Shown here in pieces: positions 17,580 through 26,760 of a stretch of 64,000 nucleotides of DNA; within the stretch, counting starts at the first letter, position 1; every line of letters begins with the position of its first letter. The position numbers and the translations under genes are program-made. The DNA is taken from positions 178,060-242,059 of the forward strand of contig CANGIQ010000001.1 of assembly GCA_947453965.1 (NCBI GenBank), in the 5' to 3' direction. The stretch comes from Comamonadaceae bacterium (GTDB taxonomy: Bacteria; Pseudomonadota; Gammaproteobacteria; Burkholderiales; Burkholderiaceae_C). The notes beneath the pieces are model-generated. The model was not told the DNA's origin, made no database searches, and saw only the letters and a program-made list of their open reading frames with translations.

Positions 17580-19822
17580 AAAATTCTGCAACAACCAGTG
17601 GTTTACTGGAAGAGTTTGAAGGAACTGTCTCGGGTCACCGCGATGGTCACGGCTTTGTGCAACGTGATGATGGTGCGCCAGACATCTACTTGCCGCCGAA
17701 CGAAATGCGCGCTGTTTTACATCGCGATCGCGTCAAAGCACGCGTGGTGCGATTCGATCGCAAAGGTCGTCCAGAAGGACGTGTGGTTGAAATTCTCGAG
17801 CGTTCATCGCAGCCCATCATTGGCCGACTGCTGCAAGAAAGCGGTGTTTGGTTGGTCGCACCAGAAGACAAACGCTATGGCCAAGATGTTTTGATTCCCA
17901 AAGGCGCGACAGCGCGCGCAACCACCGGACAAGTGGTGGTGGTGGAGTTGACGGAGCCGCCCAGTTTGTATGGTCAGCCCGTCGGACGCATCAAGGAAGT
18001 GTTGGGCGAGGTCGATGACCCAGGCATGGAGATTGAAATTGCGGTGCGCAAATACGGTGTACCGCATGAGTTTTCAGATGCTTGCCTGGCCTTGGCCCGC
18101 GGCTTGCCTGACAAGGTGCGCGCCCAAGACAAGAAAGGTCGTGTGGACCTGACCGATGTGGCCTTGGTCACCATCGACGGTGAAGATGCGCGTGACTTTG
18201 ACGATGCCGTGTATTGCGAACCCACCAAAGTGGGGCGTGGCAAAGGCTGGCGTTTGTTGGTGGCCATTGCGGACGTGAGCCACTATGTGGAAACCGGCAG
18301 TGCCATCGACATCGACGCCTACGACCGTGCCACCAGTGTGTATTTTCCGCGCCGCGTGATTCCCATGCTGCCGGAAAAGCTCTCCAACGGCCTGTGTTCT
18401 TTGAATCCGGATGTTGAGCGTTTGTGCATGGTGTGCGACATGCTCATCACGGCCACGGGCGAGGTGCATGCCTATCAGTTTTACCCGGCCGTCATGCACA
18501 GCCATGCGCGCTTCACCTACACCGAAGTGGCTGCCATTTTGGCCAACACACGCGGGCCAGAAGCTGCCAAGCGCAAAGACCGCGTTGAGGACTTAATGAA
18601 CCTGCACGATGTGTATGGCGCCTTGCTCAAAGCGCGTCACGTGCGTGGTGCGGTCGATTTTGAAACCACCGAAACACAAATTGTGTGCGACGACAGTGGT
18701 CGGATCGAAAAAATTGTCCCCCGTGTGCGCAACGATGCGCACCGCTTGATTGAAGAGGCCATGTTGGCGGCCAACGTCTGCAGCGCCGACTTTATTTTGC
18801 AAAGCAAGCACCCTGGCTTGTTCCGTGTGCACGAAGGTCCCACGCCCGAGAAAAAAGACATTCTCAGAAATTACCTCAAAACCACGGGCGTTGGCATGAC
18901 GATCACGGACAACCCCAAACCGTCCGAGTTCCAGGCGATTGCCGATGCCACCAAGGACAGGCCGGACGCTCAGCAAGTTCACGCCATGTTGCTGCGTTCG
19001 ATGCAGCAAGCGATTTACACCCCCATCAACAGCGGACATTTCGGTCTAGCGTTTGAGGCCTACACCCACTTCACCAGCCCAATTCGTCGCTACCCCGATT
19101 TGCTGGTGCACCGCGTGATCAAAGCGATTTTGTCGCAACGCCGTTACCAATTGCCTGTGCTGCCAACGCCTGGTGAGGCCCATGCCAAATTGGCTCGGCG
19201 TTTGGCCTCACGCGTGCGTGAGCCTTCGCAAAAGTTGGAGCAAAAACCGCAAACCACCCCAGATCAACAAGCTTGGGAAGCTGCGGGCTTGCATTGCAGT
19301 GCCAATGAGCGCCGGGCTGATGAGGCCAGTCGCGATGTGGAAGCCTGGCTCAAATGCAAATACATGCGCGAGCATTTGGGTGAGGAATACGGCGGCGTTG
19401 TCACCGCAGCCACAGGTTTTGGTTTGTTTGTCACCTTGGATGCGATGTACGTCGAAGGCTTGGTGCATATCACCGAGTTGGGCGGGGAGTATTTCCGCTT
19501 TGACGAGGCGCGCCAAGAGCTGCGTGGCGAGCGAACCGGCATTCGCTATGCCATTGGCACACGCGTGCGCGTGCAGGTGAGCCGTGTCGACTTAGACGGC
19601 CGCAAGATTGATTTCCGTTTGGTGCGTGAAGGCGAAGACTTGGCATTGCGTCCAAGCAAAGACAAAGAGCCTGGCAAATCACCGCTGCAAAACTTCAAGG
19701 CTGCGGTGAAAAAAGCATTCACCAAAGTCGGCGGTAAATCGGGTCAACCGGGCAAGGGTGGGGCGGCAAAGTCGGGCCCTAAAAAGAACGCTGGGCCTAA
19801 AAACCGTCGTTCGCGCAAGTAA
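17576..19822 (+). CDS. rnr: Ribonuclease R
   Basis: RNase R is a processive 3'-5' exoribonuclease that degrades structured RNA. The 748-residue protein shows an N-terminal cold-shock-like region (EGTVSGHRDGHGFVQRDDG), the RNB catalytic domain with TIDGEDARDFDDAVY (metal-binding aspartates), HFTSPIRRYPDLLVHR, and a C-terminal S1 domain followed by a Lys/Gly-rich basic tail of about 60 residues. No ATG, GTG or TTG lies in frame between the end of the divergent tRNA-Leu and the conserved N-terminus. ATC at 17576, preceded by AAGAAAGG at good spacing, is the best start candidate; GTG 17525 would lie inside the tRNA. Confidence 0.93.
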   Translation: MKNSATTSGLLEEFEGTVSGHRDGHGFVQRDDGAPDIYLPPNEMRAVLHRDRVKARVVRFDRKGRPEGRVVEILERSSQPIIGRLLQESGVWLVAPEDKRYGQDVLIPKGATARATTGQVVVVELTEPPSLYGQPVGRIKEVLGEVDDPGMEIEIAVRKYGVPHEFSDACLALARGLPDKVRAQDKKGRVDLTDVALVTIDGEDARDFDDAVYCEPTKVGRGKGWRLLVAIADVSHYVETGSAIDIDAYDRATSVYFPRRVIPMLPEKLSNGLCSLNPDVERLCMVCDMLITATGEVHAYQFYPAVMHSHARFTYTEVAAILANTRGPEAAKRKDRVEDLMNLHDVYGALLKARHVRGAVDFETTETQIVCDDSGRIEKIVPRVRNDAHRLIEEAMLAANVCSADFILQSKHPGLFRVHEGPTPEKKDILRNYLKTTGVGMTITDNPKPSEFQAIADATKDRPDAQQVHAMLLRSMQQAIYTPINSGHFGLAFEAYTHFTSPIRRYPDLLVHRVIKAILSQRRYQLPVLPTPGEAHAKLARRLASRVREPSQKLEQKPQTTPDQQAWEAAGLHCSANERRADEASRDVEAWLKCKYMREHLGEEYGGVVTAATGFGLFVTLDAMYVEGLVHITELGGEYFRFDEARQELRGERTGIRYAIGTRVRVQVSRVDLDGRKIDFRLVREGEDLALRPSKDKEPGKSPLQNFKAAVKKAFTKVGGKSGQPGKGGAAKSGPKKNAGPKNRRSRK

Positions 19823-19823
19823 C

Positions 19824-21308
19824 TCAGCCTAGCGATGCCGCCAGCAAAGCGGCATCCAACGCGGGGCCTGTGGCAGGCCACGCGTCGGCCACACTGCCGT
19901 GCTGGCGCACGGCATCACATGCCGCCTCGAAGGCTGTGGCGCCTTGTGCCAACTTGGCACCGATCAAGCCTGCCAACACATCGCCCGTGCCAGCCGTGGC
20001 CAGCCGGGCATTGCCGGTTGGATTGATGACCGGCACCTGTGCCGGGTGCGCCACAACGGTTCCTGAGCCTTTGAGAACGACCACTGACTGAGTTTGGGTG
20101 GCCAGCTGTTGTGCTGCCTCAAGGCGATGACTTTGTACCTCTGCGGTGCTCTGTCCAAGCAAACGCGCGGCTTCCAAGGGGTGGGGGGTCAGCACCGTGG
20201 CTTGACCGCGTGCCGAACGCTGTTTGAGCAAGCCTTGCAAAGCCAGGTCTTGTGCGATGGCGTTCAAGGCGTCTGCATCCAGCACCAGCCGTGCGGCGGT
20301 GGAAATCACGCGAGGCAAGGCCGCGCGCACGGCGTCTGCGCCACCGCAGCCGCACACGACAGTGGCGGCTTTGAAATCCAAACTGTCGATGTGTCGCACC
20401 ATCAAGCACGGGTGTGTGGCGCTGACAGCGCTGTGACTGGCGGTGTCGAGCAATGCCGCAAACACACGTCCAGCCCCACCATGCAAGGCAGCCAAGCTGG
20501 CCAGCACCGCAGCGCCAGACATGCCCGGCGCACCACCGACCACCATCACATCGCCAAAGCTGCCTTTGTGGCTGCTGTGGGCACGTGGGGGCGTTGGGGC
20601 GTGCGAGGCTTGCAGCCAAGCCGTGGGTGCCATGTCGTGGGGTATGTCAACGCCCAAGTCGTCAAACCACACTTGCCCAGCCGCATCGCGACCGTCGGCC
20701 GTGAACAGGCCGGGTTTGAGTGACAGCAGGCTGAGGGTATGGCGAGGTGCGTTGGCCAAGGTGCCCGCGCCAGGGCATAGCCATTGACCGGTATCGGCCA
20801 TCAACCCGGATGGCACATCGATGTTGAGCACAGGAACTGTTGCCTGGTGAATGGTTTCTAACCAATGGGCCATCACGCCGTCTGGTGCGCGTTGGCAGCC
20901 AATGCCGAGCAGGGCATCGATGGCGAAGTCAAAGTCCGTCGGTAGTTCGTTCTGAAAATGAACGCCGGCTTGCAGCGCACGTTGGTAGGACAGTTGCGCA
21001 TCTGCTGGGAGCGTGGCTTCGCGCCCCAGCCATGTCACCGTGACGCGCTTGCCCCAATGATGCAAATGCATGGCCGCTTCTAAACCGTCGCCACCATTGT
21101 TGCCAGGGCCGCATGCAATCCAGATGTGGCGTGCGTGTGGCCGGATGGCCAGTGCCAATTGCGCCGCTGCGCGCCCCGCGCGTTGCATCAGGGTGTGTGC
21201 TGGCCATTGCGCCTGAGCCCGCGCTTCTATCGCGCGTGTGCTGGATGCGCTGTAAAGCGGCCAAGCACGATGACCATCAAGGCTTTGGATGACAGGCAGA
21301 TAGGGCAC
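19824..21308 (-). CDS. nnr: Bifunctional NAD(P)H-hydrate epimerase/dehydratase
   Basis: The protein repairs damaged NADH and NADPH hydrates. The N-terminal YjeF-type epimerase domain has the GPGNNGGDGLEAA motif; the C-terminal ribokinase-like ADP-dependent dehydratase domain has VVVGGAPGMSGAAVLA near residue 255 and the GTGDVLAGLIGAKLAQG motif near the end. The fused arrangement of 494 residues is usual. It starts five bases after the dadA stop, so it is probably the second gene of a dadA-nnr unit, and converges with rnr only one base from its stop. Confidence 0.95.
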   Translation of the reverse strand: MPYLPVIQSLDGHRAWPLYSASSTRAIEARAQAQWPAHTLMQRAGRAAAQLALAIRPHARHIWIACGPGNNGGDGLEAAMHLHHWGKRVTVTWLGREATLPADAQLSYQRALQAGVHFQNELPTDFDFAIDALLGIGCQRAPDGVMAHWLETIHQATVPVLNIDVPSGLMADTGQWLCPGAGTLANAPRHTLSLLSLKPGLFTADGRDAAGQVWFDDLGVDIPHDMAPTAWLQASHAPTPPRAHSSHKGSFGDVMVVGGAPGMSGAAVLASLAALHGGAGRVFAALLDTASHSAVSATHPCLMVRHIDSLDFKAATVVCGCGGADAVRAALPRVISTAARLVLDADALNAIAQDLALQGLLKQRSARGQATVLTPHPLEAARLLGQSTAEVQSHRLEAAQQLATQTQSVVVLKGSGTVVAHPAQVPVINPTGNARLATAGTGDVLAGLIGAKLAQGATAFEAACDAVRQHGSVADAWPATGPALDAALLAASLG

Positions 21309-21313
21309 GGTGT

Positions 21314-22567
21314 TTAAGCGGGTTGCAGACGTTCAAGTCCTAGACCTTGAAGATTAATCTCCGAGCTGCGCCCGCTGATACCGTCTGCCACGATGCGTGC
21401 GCTGCCACACGCCAAGGTCCAGCCACTGGCGCCATGTCCCACATTGAGCCAAACCCCGGGAATCCCGCTGGCACCCAGAATAGGCGTGCCGTCCGCCAGC
21501 ATGGGGCGTGCTCCCTTCCAGATTTGCACATTCTCTTGCGTGCGTGCGGCACCTGGAAACCAGTCGTTCAACACGCGGTACAAGGTTTTGATGCTGGCGG
21601 GGTCGTGTTTGTGGGGATGGCCGCCAATTTCAGAGCCGCCAGAGACGCGAATGCGTTGCCCCAGTCTTGAAATCGCGACCTTGTAGCGTTCATCCATCAC
21701 ACCGCTGCGAGGGGCGTCCAAGGGTTCACGAACAGCGGCACTCAGAGAGTAGCCATGCACCGCGGCCAGTGGAATGCGCAAACCGAGTGCACGGGTCAAA
21801 GGTGCACTGGCAACTCCCGCGCAGACCACCACGGCATCGAATGTTTCACCAGGATCTTGCGGTGCGCAGCGCACGGTTCGCGGCTGATTCGGCGACAACG
21901 CTTGCACCTGCGCATTGAAATGAAACTTGGCTCCCAAAACCTCCGCCTCGCTTTTGAGCATCAGCGTGAATTGACGGCAGTTACTCACTTCATCATCCGC
22001 AAAATGAAGGGCTTCGACCAACGGTGTTTCCGGGTTCAAGGCGGGTTCAATCGCGCAAGCCTCTTGTGCCGTGAGAGATTTGATGGTGAGTCCTGCGTCA
22101 CGCATGACTTGCAAGGAGGGGGCGATCAATTGACGCTCGCGCTCAGACCGCAGCAAGACCATGTAGCCCGGTGCCCTGTCGTGCGCCAAGTTCAAGGTGT
22201 TACCGAGGGCTTGCATGCGTTGTTGGCTGTACATCGCAAGTCTGAGCATGTGCTCACGGTTGCGTCCGAATGTGGCGCTGTCGCAGGCTTTCCAAAATTT
22301 CCAAAGCCAGCGCAGCTCATGCCGGCTCAAGCGGCCGATGCGCAGTGGGGTGTCGCGATGCCACAGATGTGCGAACAAATGGCGAGGCAGGCCGGGACGA
22401 GCCCAAGGTGCGGCATAACCGGCAGACACGACACCGGCGTTGGCAAAGCTGGTGGCTTCTGCGGCTGCGCTGTTGCGCTCAAACACTTGGACTTGATGAC
22501 CTTGCGCGGCCAACTCATACGCTGTGGTGACCCCGATGACGCCTGCGCCAATGATGGCAACTTTCAT
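21314..22567 (-). CDS. dadA: D-amino acid dehydrogenase small subunit
   Basis: This FAD enzyme oxidises D-amino acids (typically D-alanine) to 2-oxo acids and feeds electrons to the respiratory chain. The N-terminal dinucleotide fold is clear: KVAIIGAGVIGVTTAYELA, followed by the HQVQVFER strand. The DadA pattern FANAGVVSAGYAAPWARPG comes next, and the C-terminal GVWLNVGHGASGWTLACGSA closes the FAD site. The length of 417 residues is normal. No alanine racemase gene (dadX) is adjacent; nnr follows instead. Its promoter must lie in the 216-base region shared with rpsB. Confidence 0.93.
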   Translation of the reverse strand: MKVAIIGAGVIGVTTAYELAAQGHQVQVFERNSAAAEATSFANAGVVSAGYAAPWARPGLPRHLFAHLWHRDTPLRIGRLSRHELRWLWKFWKACDSATFGRNREHMLRLAMYSQQRMQALGNTLNLAHDRAPGYMVLLRSERERQLIAPSLQVMRDAGLTIKSLTAQEACAIEPALNPETPLVEALHFADDEVSNCRQFTLMLKSEAEVLGAKFHFNAQVQALSPNQPRTVRCAPQDPGETFDAVVVCAGVASAPLTRALGLRIPLAAVHGYSLSAAVREPLDAPRSGVMDERYKVAISRLGQRIRVSGGSEIGGHPHKHDPASIKTLYRVLNDWFPGAARTQENVQIWKGARPMLADGTPILGASGIPGVWLNVGHGASGWTLACGSARIVADGISGRSSEINLQGLGLERLQPA

Positions 22568-22620
22568 GCGTGAGAGCTCTCGCAGAATGGGAGGAGGGGG
22601 TGTGGATGCATGGTGCGCTG

Positions 22621-22629
22621 TGCTAGAAT
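22621..22629 (+). promoter_or_regulatory. rpsB promoter (extended -10)
   Basis: TGC-TAGAAT forms an extended -10 box about 155 bases before rpsB. The -35 position (22601-22606, TGTGGA) is weak. Confidence 0.45.
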
Positions 22630-22689
22630 CTTTGGGTTTTCCCGAATTCAGGCCGAAATGCCTGGGACGGGCTAAACATCACTCGCAAA

Positions 22690-22753
22690 CCAGTCCATTC
22701 AAGGTGTTGCCGGGGGTCTTTCTGAGGAATGACTTGCGGCGATGAAGGACTGG
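22690..22753 (+). promoter_or_regulatory. Structured rpsB leader
   Basis: CCAGTCC-a-TTCA at 22690-22701 pairs with TGAAGGACTGG at 22743-22753, closing a roughly 40-base loop 30 bases before the rpsB start. Ribosomal protein S2 is known in E. coli to repress rpsB-tsf through the leader, so this is the likely site; the homology is inferred. Confidence 0.5.
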
Positions 22754-22783
22754 ATTTTAGACCCAACCTTTGGAGTAAAAACT

Positions 22784-23524
22784 ATGTCAGTCACAATGCG
22801 CGAAATGCTGGAAGCCGGCGTCCACTTTGGTCACCAAACCCGCTTCTGGAACCCCAAGATGTCTCCTTTCATCTTCGGTCACCGCAACAAAATTCACATC
22901 ATCAACTTGGAAAAATCGTTGCCGATGTTCCAAGAAGCGGCCAAGTTCGCCAAGCAATTGGCTGCCAACCGCGGCACCATTTTGATGGTCGGCACCAAGC
23001 GTCAATCGCGCGAAATCGTGGCTGCTGAAGCGCAACGCGCTGGCATGCCTTTCGTTGACCAACGTTGGTTGGGCGGCATGTTGACCAACTTCAAAACGGT
23101 CAAAACCTCGATCAAACGTCTGAAAGACATGAAAGTCCAGCAAGAGGCTGGCTTGGACAGCTTGTCCAAAAAAGAACAACTGATGTTCAAGCGTGAAATC
23201 GAGAAGCTTGAAAAAGACATCGGCGGCATTCAAGACATGGCCGTGTTGCCTGATGCGATTTTTGTGATCGACGTCGGCTACCACAAGATCGCCATCGCTG
23301 AAGCCAAGAAATTGGGCATTCCTTTGATCGGTGTGGTGGACTCTAACCACTCGCCCGAAGGCATTGACTACATCATTCCTGGCAACGATGACTCTTCCAA
23401 AGCGGTCACCTTGTACGCCCGCGGTATCGCGGACGCGATCTTGGAAGGCCGTGCCAACGCCGTGAACGACGTTGTCAAAGCCGTCACCGAAGGTGACGAC
23501 GAGTTTGTTGAAGTCGCTGCTTAA
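22784..23524 (+). CDS. rpsB: 30S ribosomal protein S2
   Basis: The start [20 protein letters not shown] is diagnostic for S2, as are [20 protein letters not shown] and [15 protein letters not shown]. The length of 246 residues is normal. A longer frame begins at 22742 inside the leader helix, but ATG 22784 gives the family N-terminus. An intrinsic hairpin follows before tsf, so S2 and EF-Ts levels may be set by partial termination. Confidence 0.99.
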   Translation: MSVTMREMLEAGVHFGHQTRFWNPKMSPFIFGHRNKIHIINLEKSLPMFQEAAKFAKQLAANRGTILMVGTKRQSREIVAAEAQRAGMPFVDQRWLGGMLTNFKTVKTSIKRLKDMKVQQEAGLDSLSKKEQLMFKREIEKLEKDIGGIQDMAVLPDAIFVIDVGYHKIAIAEAKKLGIPLIGVVDSNHSPEGIDYIIPGNDDSSKAVTLYARGIADAILEGRANAVNDVVKAVTEGDDEFVEVAA

Positions 23525-23545
23525 AGCCTCTGCCAACTCGGAGAA

Positions 23546-23567
23546 GGGGCTCCTGCAGCCCCTTTTT
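23546..23567 (+). terminator. Hairpin between rpsB and tsf
   Basis: GGGGCT/AGCCCC stem with a five-base loop followed by TTTTT. It probably causes partial termination, since tsf has no clear promoter of its own. Confidence 0.75.
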
Positions 23568-23611
23568 CACACCTGAACTGAATTCGAACTGAACTGATAC
23601 GGAGAAATTGA

Positions 23612-24505
23612 ATGGCTGCTATTACCGCAAGCATGGTCGCTGAACTGCGCGCAAAGACCGATGCCCCCATGATGGAATGTAAAAAAGCATTGACCGAAGC
23701 CGATGGCGACATGGCCAAAGCCGAAGAGTTGTTGCGCGTCAAGCTCGGCAGCAAAGCAGGCAAGGCCTCTAGCCGTGTGACGGCCGAAGGCGTGGTGACC
23801 AGCTACATCAGCGGCAACACAGGTGCTTTGCTGGAAGTCAACTGCGAAACCGACTTTGTGACCAAGAACGACAGTTTCTTGGGTCTGGCGCAAGCTGCTG
23901 CTGAGCTGATCGCCAAGCACAACCCCGCTTCGATCGAAGCCATGGGTGCTTTGGCCTATAGCCAAGACGGTTTTGGCCCTACGCTCGAAGACGTGCGCAA
24001 AGGCCTGATTGGCAAGATCGGTGAGAACATGAGCTTTCGCCGTTTCAAGCGTTTTGAAGGTGCCAGCAAACTGGCCGCTTACTTGCACGGCACCCGCATC
24101 GGTGTGGTCGTTGAGTTTGATGGCGATGAAACAGCGGCCAAAGACGTTGCCATGCACGTGGCAGCGATGAAGCCTGTGTCTTTGACCAGCGCCGATGTGC
24201 CTGCTGAGTTGATCGAAAAAGAGCGTTCAGTGGCCACGGCCAAAGCGGCTGAGTCTGGCAAGCCTGCAGACATCGCCACCAAGATGATCGAAGGTTCTGT
24301 GCAGAAATACCTCAAAGAGGTGTCTTTGTTCAACCAACCTTTCGTCAAGAACGACAAGCAAACCGTGGAGCAAATGCTCAAGGCTGCCAACACCCAAGTC
24401 AAATCATTCACCTTGTACGTGGTGGGTGAAGGCATTGAAAAGAAGGTGGACGACTTCGCCGCAGAAGTTGCGGCACAAGTCGCCGCTGCCAAGCAGTCAG
24501 CCTAA
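23612..24505 (+). CDS. tsf: Elongation factor Ts
   Basis: EF-Ts recharges EF-Tu with GTP. The N-terminal UBA-like domain reads [20 protein letters not shown] with [12 protein letters not shown], and the core contains the NCETDFV motif ([12 protein letters not shown]) that contacts EF-Tu. At 297 residues it is full length. GGAG lies upstream at good spacing. It is the usual partner of rpsB and is followed by a strong hairpin. Confidence 0.99.
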   Translation: MAAITASMVAELRAKTDAPMMECKKALTEADGDMAKAEELLRVKLGSKAGKASSRVTAEGVVTSYISGNTGALLEVNCETDFVTKNDSFLGLAQAAAELIAKHNPASIEAMGALAYSQDGFGPTLEDVRKGLIGKIGENMSFRRFKRFEGASKLAAYLHGTRIGVVVEFDGDETAAKDVAMHVAAMKPVSLTSADVPAELIEKERSVATAKAAESGKPADIATKMIEGSVQKYLKEVSLFNQPFVKNDKQTVEQMLKAANTQVKSFTLYVVGEGIEKKVDDFAAEVAAQVAAAKQSA

Positions 24506-24508
24506 TTT

Positions 24509-24536
24509 CAAAAGGGGAGCATGAGCTCCCCTTTTG
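24509..24536 (+). terminator. Terminator after tsf
   Basis: CAAAAGGGGAGC and GCTCCCCTTTTG form a perfect 12-bp stem around ATGA. The T tract is part of the stem; termination is likely in both directions. Confidence 0.85.
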
Positions 24537-24584
24537 ACGTCACCCTCGCTAAACTCACACCACACACATTTCAAGGAGCCCCAC

Positions 24585-25307
24585 ATGACCTCACCCCAGC
24601 CAGCCCACAAGCGTATTTTGCTCAAGCTGTCCGGCGAGGCCCTGATGGGCGACGATGCGTTTGGCATCAATCGTGCCACGATTGTTCGCATCGTGGACGA
24701 AGTGTCCGAGGTCATCAACCTCGGAGTGGAAGTGGCGATTGTGATTGGCGGCGGCAACATCTTCCGTGGTGTTGCAGGTGGTGCTGTCGGTATGGACCGC
24801 GCCACAGCTGATTACATGGGCATGTTGGCCACGGTCATGAACTCGCTGGCGCTGGCCGACACCATGAACAAAGCGGGTTTGACCGCGCGTGTCATGTCTG
24901 CCATTGCGATTGACCAAGTGGTGGAGCCGTATGTGCGTCCCAAAGCCTTGCAGTACCTCGAAGAAGGCAAGGTGGTGATTTTTGCAGCCGGTACCGGCAA
25001 CCCGTTCTTCACCACTGACACAGCCGCCGCCTTGCGTGGCGCCGAAATTGGCGCCGAGATGGTGCTCAAGGCCACTAAGGTCGATGGTGTGTACAGCGCC
25101 GATCCCAAGAAAGATCCGAACGCCACGCGTTACAGCGAAATCAGCTTTGACGACGCGATTGGCCAAAACCTCGGCATCATGGACGCCACTGCGTTTGCGT
25201 TGTGCCGCGATCAAAAATTACCGATCAAAGTTTTTTCTATTTTCAAGAATGGGGCGCTCAAACGTGTGGTGTTGGGCGAAGACGAAGGCACCTTGGTTCA
25301 CGCGTAA
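24585..25307 (+). CDS. pyrH: Uridylate kinase
   Basis: The hexameric bacterial UMP kinase phosphorylates UMP in pyrimidine synthesis. The 240-residue protein has the amino-acid-kinase fold start [13 protein letters not shown], the [13 protein letters not shown] phosphate-binding loop, [16 protein letters not shown] and the [16 protein letters not shown] region. ATG 24585 follows an AAGGAG site; an upstream frame begins inside the preceding terminator and is rejected. It is followed by frr, the usual order in proteobacteria. Confidence 0.98.
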   Translation: MTSPQPAHKRILLKLSGEALMGDDAFGINRATIVRIVDEVSEVINLGVEVAIVIGGGNIFRGVAGGAVGMDRATADYMGMLATVMNSLALADTMNKAGLTARVMSAIAIDQVVEPYVRPKALQYLEEGKVVIFAAGTGNPFFTTDTAAALRGAEIGAEMVLKATKVDGVYSADPKKDPNATRYSEISFDDAIGQNLGIMDATAFALCRDQKLPIKVFSIFKNGALKRVVLGEDEGTLVHA

Positions 25308-25355
25308 CCCTGGTTTCTTTCGTACCTCTTTCATTCTTTGCCACAGGAGCATTCC

Positions 25356-25916
25356 ATGACCATTGCTGACATCAAGAAAAACATCGAAGCCAAGATGGAT
25401 CAATCGATCGCGTCTTTCAGCAACAGCTTGACCAAAATTCGCACCGGTCGTCCCAGTCCCGCGTTGCTGGATACGGTGCAAGTCGACTATTACGGCTCCA
25501 TGGTGCCGATCAGCCAAGTGGCGAATGTGTCCTTGCTGGACGCCCGCACCTTGAGCGTGCAACCTTGGGAAAAGCCCATGGGTGCCAAGATTGAAAAAGC
25601 CATTCGCGACAGCGATCTGGGCTTGAACCCTTCGTCCATGGGGGAGTTGATCCGCGTGCCCATGCCCCCCATGTCTGAAGAGCGTCGCAAAGAGCTGACC
25701 AAGGTGGTGCGTACCGAGGGCGAGAACGCGAAAATTGCGGTGCGCAACTTGCGCCGCGATGCCAACGAGTCGGTGAAAAAACTGGTCAAAGACAAGTTGG
25801 CTTCTGAAGACGATCAAAAACGTGCCGAAGCTGATATTCAGAAATTCACGGACGCACACATTGCTGATATCGATAAATTGATCGCCAGCAAAGAACAAGA
25901 AATCATGGCGGTTTAA
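25356..25916 (+). CDS. frr: Ribosome recycling factor
   Basis: With EF-G this 186-residue protein splits post-termination ribosomes. The N-terminus ([17 protein letters not shown]) and the hinge region [19 protein letters not shown] are canonical, and the C-terminal helix [17 protein letters not shown] is complete. ATG 25356 follows AGGAG. Only seven bases separate it from cdsA, and the undecaprenyl diphosphate synthase gene uppS, often found here, is not present. Confidence 0.98.
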   Translation: MTIADIKKNIEAKMDQSIASFSNSLTKIRTGRPSPALLDTVQVDYYGSMVPISQVANVSLLDARTLSVQPWEKPMGAKIEKAIRDSDLGLNPSSMGELIRVPMPPMSEERRKELTKVVRTEGENAKIAVRNLRRDANESVKKLVKDKLASEDDQKRAEADIQKFTDAHIADIDKLIASKEQEIMAV

Positions 25917-25923
25917 GCGCCGT

Positions 25924-26760
25924 ATGTTGAAACAACGCGTCATCACGGCTCTTGTCTTAGTGGCGCTTTTGTTGCCCGCAATTTTTGCCGCCCATGCCGA
26001 GCCTTTGGCGGGACTCACCTTGGTGTTGATTGCGGCGGGCGCCTGGGAGTGGGGGCGTTTGAATGGTTTGGCCATGCGAGGCGCGTTGCGTGTGGCGGCC
26101 GTGTGCCTCACCCTGTGCTTGTTCACATGGTCGGCGGCTTGGGCCTATCGCGTGCCAGCTTTGTTGTGGCCTTTGACAGGTGCCTTCTGGGTCTTGGCAG
26201 GGGCTTGGTTGTTGCGTCACGGATTACAAGGTTGGCCCACGGTCTCTCGTGCCTTGCGCTTGGTGGCGGGCGTGGTCGCCTTGTGGTTGACTTGGTTGGC
26301 CATGTACCAAGCCAAGGTGATTGGCATCAATTTCTTGCTGTCCTTGCTGTTCTTGGTCTGGATGGCTGACATTGCCGCTTATTTTTCAGGCCGCACCTGG
26401 GGGCGCCGCAAATTGGCGGTGGCCATCAGTCCTGGCAAAAGCTGGGAAGGTGTGTGGGGCGGCATGGTGGGCGTCTTGTTGATGGCGTTTGCATGGGTGT
26501 GGGTGGACACGCAATGGGCTATGGACAGCCCCAGCTTATTCACACAGTTGCAGGTACGTGGCTGGCCCTTTATGGTCTTGGCCACTGTGTTTTTGGTGGC
26601 CATGAGCGTGGTGGGCGACCTGGTGGAGTCTTTGGTCAAGCGCAGTGCAGGCATGAAAGACAGCAGCCAATTGTTGCCAGGCCATGGAGGGGTGTTGGAC
26701 CGTGTCGATGCCTTGCTTCCGACCTTGCCCCTGGCACTGATGTTGGTGCAATCACTCTGA
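25924..26760 (+). CDS. cdsA: Phosphatidate cytidylyltransferase
   Basis: CdsA makes CDP-diacylglycerol, the precursor of all phospholipids, in the inner membrane. The 278-residue protein has about seven or eight membrane segments and the CDS signature near the C-terminus: LVKRSAGMKDSSQLLPGHGG followed by LDRVDAL. The GRTWGRRKLAVAISPGKSWE segment is also typical. Its TGA overlaps the dxr ATG by one base (TGATG), so translation is probably coupled. Confidence 0.97.
   Translation: MLKQRVITALVLVALLLPAIFAAHAEPLAGLTLVLIAAGAWEWGRLNGLAMRGALRVAAVCLTLCLFTWSAAWAYRVPALLWPLTGAFWVLAGAWLLRHGLQGWPTVSRALRLVAGVVALWLTWLAMYQAKVIGINFLLSLLFLVWMADIAAYFSGRTWGRRKLAVAISPGKSWEGVWGGMVGVLLMAFAWVWVDTQWAMDSPSLFTQLQVRGWPFMVLATVFLVAMSVVGDLVESLVKRSAGMKDSSQLLPGHGGVLDRVDALLPTLPLALMLVQSL

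Noticed and set aside
17598..17894. Alternative rnr start at GTG 17598
   Set aside because: It is in a different frame from RNase R and yields unrelated sequence, so it does not solve the missing start.
26454..26759. N-terminal extension of dxr by about 100 codons
   Set aside because: Lies inside cdsA in another frame; the conserved Dxr start is at 26760.
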